A stretch of 43,787 nucleotides of DNA from positions 1 through 43,787 of the forward strand of contig DATKXK010000002.1 in NCBI GenBank assembly GCA_035529075.1, written 5' to 3'. Shown here piece by piece: positions 43,463-43,787 of this stretch (positions are counted from its first letter, which is position 1; the number at the start of each line of letters is the position of its first letter). Below the pieces are notes generated by a model. It was not told where the DNA came from. It saw nothing but the letters and a program-made list of their open reading frames with translations, and did not search any database. This DNA is from Acidobacteriota bacterium. GTDB taxonomy: Bacteria; Zixibacteria; MSB-5A5; GN15; FEB-12. Position numbers and translations under genes: made by a program.

Positions 43463-43579
43463 GTAGGTCGGGTTCCGAGTGACTCGAAAGTCACGAGAAA
43501 CCCGACAATTGCCATTTGACATTTACAGGGAAGGGTGTCGGGTTTTTCGCCGCCGTCGGCATCTCAGAACCCGACCTAC
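43463..43579. repeat. REPIN-like element, copy 3
   Basis: The cleanest copy. Left REP 43463-43506 (GTAG plus hairpin), 30-nt spacer, right REP 43537-43579 (hairpin plus CTAC). Outside the arms the short word CCTCGTAG is repeated just before the element. Confidence 0.78.
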
Positions 43580-43649
43580 GTGTTACCATAGTCGACCATT
43601 GAATAAGAGAAAACAGTGCGGCAGGAAACGGGGGTAATCGCAATCCAAA

Positions 43650-43745
43650 TACCGGGGGGCGGAATCGAACCGCCGACCCCCTGTTCCACAGATTGAAGGT
43701 CACCTCTCTTAAAGGCCCGAATCTAAAGCCTTTACCACCAGAGAG
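43650..43745 (-). other. tRNA T-arm-like sequence with flanking stem-loops
   Basis: The minus strand contains GGCGGTTCGATTCCGCC (43675-43659), a perfect 5-bp T-arm with the TTCGATT loop, followed by CCCCGGTA like an acceptor 3' strand. Upstream a GTCACC..TCTCT/AGAGAGGTGAC stem encloses AAAGGC/GCCTTT. I found no matching acceptor 5' strand and no standard anticodon arm, so this is not called a tRNA. It may be a tRNA fragment or an attachment-site relic. Confidence 0.35.
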
Positions 43746-43787
43746 GGGTGACTGCGAATGCAACACCATCCATTTAGGCGATTAGAG

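Overview
The window is GC-rich, gene-dense bacterial chromosome. It most resembles an uncultured member of the FCB group, with Zixibacteria the closest match in style. That is an inference from the secretome: several long signal-peptide proteins end in a Por/FlgD-like tail (an NPFNPSTT-type motif, then a beta-rich segment ending near KMVLVK), and others end in paired dockerin-like repeats of the IGDLTYLIGYLF type. No 16S or other marker gene is present, so the assignment rests on these features alone.

Layout. 1-2533: the N-terminal 844 codons of a large exported protein that runs off the left edge. 2.9-6.5 kb: a catalytic M16 peptidase and an inactive M16 partner in one operon. 6.9-8.9 kb: an exported YfbK-like von Willebrand A protein. 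9.0-13.8 kb: central carbon genes, with glycogen phosphorylase divergent from a phosphofructokinase that overlaps a LOG-family gene. 13.9-20.1 kb: nitroreductase, an exported metzincin, a small RelA-type zinc-finger/winged-helix protein, a DUF819 membrane protein and protein-isoaspartate methyltransferase. 20.2-35.7 kb: five large exported proteins on the minus strand, namely two subtilases, a gingipain-like C25 protease, a beta-propeller protein and a beta-helix protein. 36.0-39.7 kb: plus-strand genes for a small membrane protein, a kinase-like/methyltransferase fusion, a membrane-anchored reductive-dehalogenase-like protein and a DUF5335-like protein. 39.8-40.8 kb: a lipoprotein built from two copies of a cysteine-rich domain.

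From about 41.1 kb to the right edge the character changes. There is a severed 3' end of an NtrC-type regulator, three copies of a REP-doublet (REPIN-like) element, a duplicated promoter/leader cassette placed before two unrelated small genes, short lipoproteins and a tRNA-T-arm-like sequence. This looks like an accessory, rearranged zone.

Functional reading. The left and central parts are dominated by export and extracellular proteolysis: three families of secreted endopeptidase plus two processing-type metallopeptidases, with two alternative C-terminal attachment modules. No secretion machinery or cohesin gene lies in the window. The most novel candidates are the kinase-like/methyltransferase fusion with its overlapping YIDP-type membrane protein, the RIS zinc-finger/winged-helix regulator with a possibly leaderless start, the tandem eight-cysteine lipoprotein, the membrane-anchored RdhA-like protein, and the REPIN plus duplicated-leader region.
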